From: Ophioceras dolichostomum
Taxonomy: Eukaryota > Ascomycota > Sordariomycetes > Magnaporthales > Ophioceraceae
Reading direction: 5' to 3'
Length of the DNA stretch: 35,597 nt
Assembly: GCA_003049485.1 (NCBI GenBank)
Contig: PYST01000374.1
Location: 1 to 35,597, forward strand
In this document: positions 32,393 through 35,597 of the stretch, piece by piece
How positions within the stretch are numbered: position 1 is the first letter of the stretch
Layout: each line of letters opens with the position of its first letter
Made by a program: the position numbers and the translations under genes
Notes under the pieces: model-generated
Told to the model about the DNA's origin: nothing
Database searches by the model: none
The model's input: only the letters and a program-made list of their open reading frames with translations

Positions 32393-33064
32393 GGAAGAGA
32401 GCCATCGAGATGCGGCTCGCGAGAACTGCCGAGATAGGGCAAGGCGCGACATCGCTCGCCGTTGGTTCTTTTTTTTCTTTTTTTTTTCCCCTTCCTTCGT
32501 CAACTGAACACTCACCAACAAGACTATTAGACTAGACAAGGTTCAACCCTGACCTGAATTAGCGATGGCGACGCGAAAAGGTCCAGGACACATGCTTCGT
32601 CAGGACTCAGAGAACGTTGGCGTTCGTCAACAGCCGGAAAGGACGGAATAGCGGTGAAGGGTTGGGTATGATAACAAGGAAGAAGAAACCAACGGGCACA
32701 GGCTGGCGCGGCTGTCGTCGCTATTAGATTGCTACTAGCGGATGGAGATTCGGAGGCTGAAAAAGGGCCCCGTTGACGGTGGATTTGGAGCAACGGCCTT
32801 CCTACCAGTTCTGGTTTGAAGACAGGGGTCGGGAGCAGGGTCATTCCATGATCATATTATCTGTTGGTTCTTCTGTCGTTCGGACTAGTCATAGCGGAGG
32901 AGGGGCCAAGGGGGGGCAACAACTTCCAGATATCAGCGCGCGGGGGTGACAGAAAGAAAAGAGTCGTTTTTTCTTTTCTTTTGGTGATCTACATCCATCG
33001 ACAACACATCAACTGCACTCTGCGCTGCACTGCACACAGCCTGACCTGTGCGCGGCGATCTTTA

Positions 33065-33331
33065 ATGGAGAAAGAAAGGTCGAGGGACGTGCCAGGCGGG
33101 ATGGATGATGACGATGCATTGATGGTCGGGAAGCGGCGGCTGTCTAAGGAGGCTCAGAGGACGCGAGTGCTTGAGAATAGAGCACGGGATGCGAGTGCAG
33201 GGACATTTGTGGCTTGCGAGCTTTGCTTCAAAATTATCCGCCTGCTTTGCCTGGCCTACCTAGTCACTCGCACACGCAGTGAACCCCCGCGACGACGCGG
33301 GACGGGAAAGAATGAGGATGGATGTTCGTAA
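33065..33331 (+). CDS. Possible 88-aa fragment with a CxxC knuckle
   Basis: The frame from ATG 33065 is acidic at first (GGMDDDDALMVGKRRLSKEA) and then reads RARDASAGTFVACELCFKIIRL. The spacing C-E-L-C followed by a hydrophobic I-x-L resembles the first half of a zinc-binding module seen in many uncharacterised fungal proteins (VxCxxCxxxIxL), where a W..H half should follow. That second half is not found here in any frame within about 150 bp, so this would be a truncated copy. No homology could be tested and chance is a real alternative. Confidence 0.2.
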   Translation: MEKERSRDVPGGMDDDDALMVGKRRLSKEAQRTRVLENRARDASAGTFVACELCFKIIRLLCLAYLVTRTRSEPPRRRGTGKNEDGCS

Positions 33332-35597
33332 TGATGGTGGTGGTATTGACCCTCTACCGTGAACGCAGAGTGCGCGCTTCCCAGAGGCATCATTCGCACA
33401 GACTGTCTGGTTTGAATCATGCTCCCTCCCTCCCGCGCGAGTCCGACGTCGCCTCGTCATCGCGATATCTTTTTTAATCTTTGCTCTCTCTCTCTCCTGT
33501 CGGCCAGCGGCTCACCTGGCCTTGGCTGGCGCGGGATGGTTTGGATGGCGGGGCGTGTGTGAATGTGGGCGTGCGTCGCATCATTCTCGTCTCTCGGTGG
33601 TTCTACGTTGTCAAGTCGGTGCGATCATGTTTTGAAAACACCGAAAGGACCCCTGGAGCGAGGTCAAGGTAGGTACCGGGGGTTAAAAGATCCAGACGGA
33701 GACGGAAGGAGGTTTTGCGGGATAATACTAATAGAAGTAGTACGATAATGATAATATCAAACTTCTTGTAAGAGCAAAAGATTAGAGATCTCGCTCCCGC
33801 GCCGCCGCCATCTTCCATGGCCCGGAGATCACGTCCCAATGCAAGCAACTCTCGACGCGGCACAGGAGCCGTCCGCTTCTATTCTTGCGCCCCATTGCCG
33901 TCATGCCCCTCGCTGGGCCGCCGGCTGCCCCCATCGCTGGACTCCCGTGGTCGTATTTTCACCTTTCACCAATTCGCCGCTCATCGAAGAACTTCAGTTA
34001 CACCACCCACGATCAGACTGTGAGTGGGAATACCGTCGTCGTGTCGTGTCGTGCCCCCCCTCAAAAAGTCTTCTAATAATATGAAAGATTCCCCACGTAC
34101 TCCAGTTCCACGGCTAAGGTGAAGGGGAGGGGAAAAGGAGAAGAGCAAGGCGGGGGAAAGGAGGAAAGAAATTGCCCCGGAGAGATAATGCCTGATAGAT
34201 ATCCCAAATTCGGATCAACCAAGGTACACATAGACGGACAGAAACGCAGGTAGCCGCCGTACAGTCTTGTCGCAAGTGCGACAGACGCCGCTGTCGTGCT
34301 GCCTCCTCCCTCCCGGATGCCCGAAACCCCCTCACTCACAATCCACCCTTGGTTATTAGGTTGCTTTCTCAACAGCAAGCACTATCGAGACGCAGTAGTA
34401 GCGTCGCTTTCCCAAATTTCGCGCGATCTAGATAGCGGACGCAGCGGATGCCACTGGGTCCGGCTCGGATATGCAAGGGGAGAGTATGTGCCTTCATAAA
34501 ACCTGGCTCGGTCTCGACAGACCGGCGGTCGCCAAGAAGGGGTTTTCGGTGGTAGTGGTGCCTGAATGCCCTGTTGCGGTGCCTGCTTGCTGCACGTTTT
34601 GATGATGATGAATATTATTCCTCGCAACACCTTTATTTAGCACGTAGCACGCAGGACGCACGCAGTAGCGCATATGTATGTGGGCTTGACGCGGAAAGAG
34701 GGGAAAGGGGGAAAGAGAGAAACGCCACGAGGGACCTCTCCTCTCTCTCGCTCTCGATGATTACCCGATGAGGCAAGTGAGTACCTTCTATTGACAAGAG
34801 TCTGCGCCGGTCTCTCCATCGTGGGAAATAGACAGACGAGACATGGGAATCGGCACTGAACGAAGAAAAGAAGATTGGCCGCCCACGCCGCTGTCCCCTC
34901 CTCGGAATATCAAGCTGCAAAAAAAGAGGGGGGAAACGGACTTAATCATTCGGGGGCCGATCGAGAGAAGCAGGCAGGTACCTAGGGTGGTGAGTGAGCA
35001 CACTTTGTCCACCACACGGTCGACGGGAACCTACGGGTGTCGATCTGGGGATGTCGGCCTGCGGATGAATTAAACTGGCCTGCCCGTATCTCTCTCTGAA
35101 CACGACGAGGCGTGGATGGACAAGCAGCAAGCGACATACACCACGAGTTTCAAGCGCGCTGCGCCCAGATAACCTAGTACCTGCATGGGACAAGTCGGGC
35201 AGGTGTGTGTCCACGAAGGGCAGGCCAGTCAGACCTACCTCTTTGTCCTTTTCGAACCCCAAGTCCAATAATGCTCCGTTGGCTCAACGGCACCTTTACC
35301 TTACCTTGGGTACCATCAACCCACCACTTGAACGGAACTCTCCTCACCTTTTTTTTCCCTCTTAGCACATCACATATACCGTGATCGTGGGGTTGATCTC
35401 TCCGTCGGATGGGCTGAGCGACGACACCTTTCCCTTCTCTGCGTGCCAATATTCCGTATTAGACCCATCACCAAGCCGCCGGACTGATTCGTATGTATGC
35501 GGAGTAGCGCCGTGACAATGCGCGCGCTGTTGCGTCCGTCTCAACGCCACTATCACCACCTCCTCTTCAAAAGCGGGGAGGGAGGGAGCCCTTGGAT

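Larger units (their letters stand above)
23245..35597. other. Gene-poor stretch of about 12.4 kb
   Basis: No ORF here is longer than about 220 codons, and none of the longer ones (24600-25100, 25532-26038, 27455-28123) shows a domain, a convincing start or splice support. The stretch holds pyrimidine tracts (23237-23400, 32465-32500), an 18-nt A run (32375-32392), GGTA and CAGG microsatellites, and many CCTACC/GGTAGG motifs. One good intron-like element (27304-27359) and one possible short coding fragment (33065-33331) are listed separately. Composition is not strongly AT-rich, so it does not look like a heavily mutated transposon graveyard. Confidence 0.5.

Noticed and set aside
35250..35310. 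Possible tRNA on the minus strand (GGGGTTCGAA)
   Set aside because: The T-loop-like sequence is not enclosed by a complementary stem and no acceptor or anticodon arm could be folded.

Overview
This window looks like nuclear DNA of a filamentous ascomycete (Pezizomycotina, most likely a Sordariomycete). The signs are short GT-AG introns with CTAAC branch sites, a HET-E type NACHT-WD40 receptor, a decayed DUF3433 membrane-protein gene, a PhoD-like phosphatase, and intergenic DNA studded with CCTACCTAGGTAGG-type motifs. There is no bacterial-style operon, rRNA or CRISPR. All assignments come from reading the sequence; no database was searched.

The left third (1-8750) is accessory in character. 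On the minus strand, 1-2736 carries a fungal NOD-like receptor. A 43-residue first exon with a Gly/Asn/Gln-rich segment like the amyloid signalling motifs of fungal NLRs is joined by a 122-nt GC-AG intron to a NACHT NTPase exon. A 59-nt intron then leads to near-identical WD40 repeats that run off the left edge. A single N at 364 sits inside the repeats and breaks the frame. Next is a 5'-truncated DUF3433 pseudogene (3528-7511, plus strand) with three in-frame stops and about six frameshifts, preceded by a 74-bp tandem duplication. A small protein-kinase-like gene follows (7769-8734, minus).

The middle (10.7-22.3 kb) holds ordinary housekeeping-type genes: a secreted But2-like protein (minus, one intron), a Tma17/Adc17-like proteasome-assembly chaperone (minus), a mitochondrial PARL/Pcp1-type rhomboid protease (plus, divergent from the chaperone) and a six-exon PhoD-like phosphatase (plus). 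A tRNA-Lys(CTT) lies at 23127-23199.

The right third (23.2-35.6 kb) is about 12.4 kb in which I can support no gene. It has short ORFs only, pyrimidine tracts, repeated CCTACC/GGTAGG motifs, one good intron-like element and one possible 88-codon zinc-binding fragment. It may be noncoding transcript, a long upstream region of a gene beyond the right edge, or simply spacer.

The parts most worth following up are the receptor, with its amyloid-like first exon behind a weak GC donor and its rapidly duplicating WD40 array, and the long gene desert.
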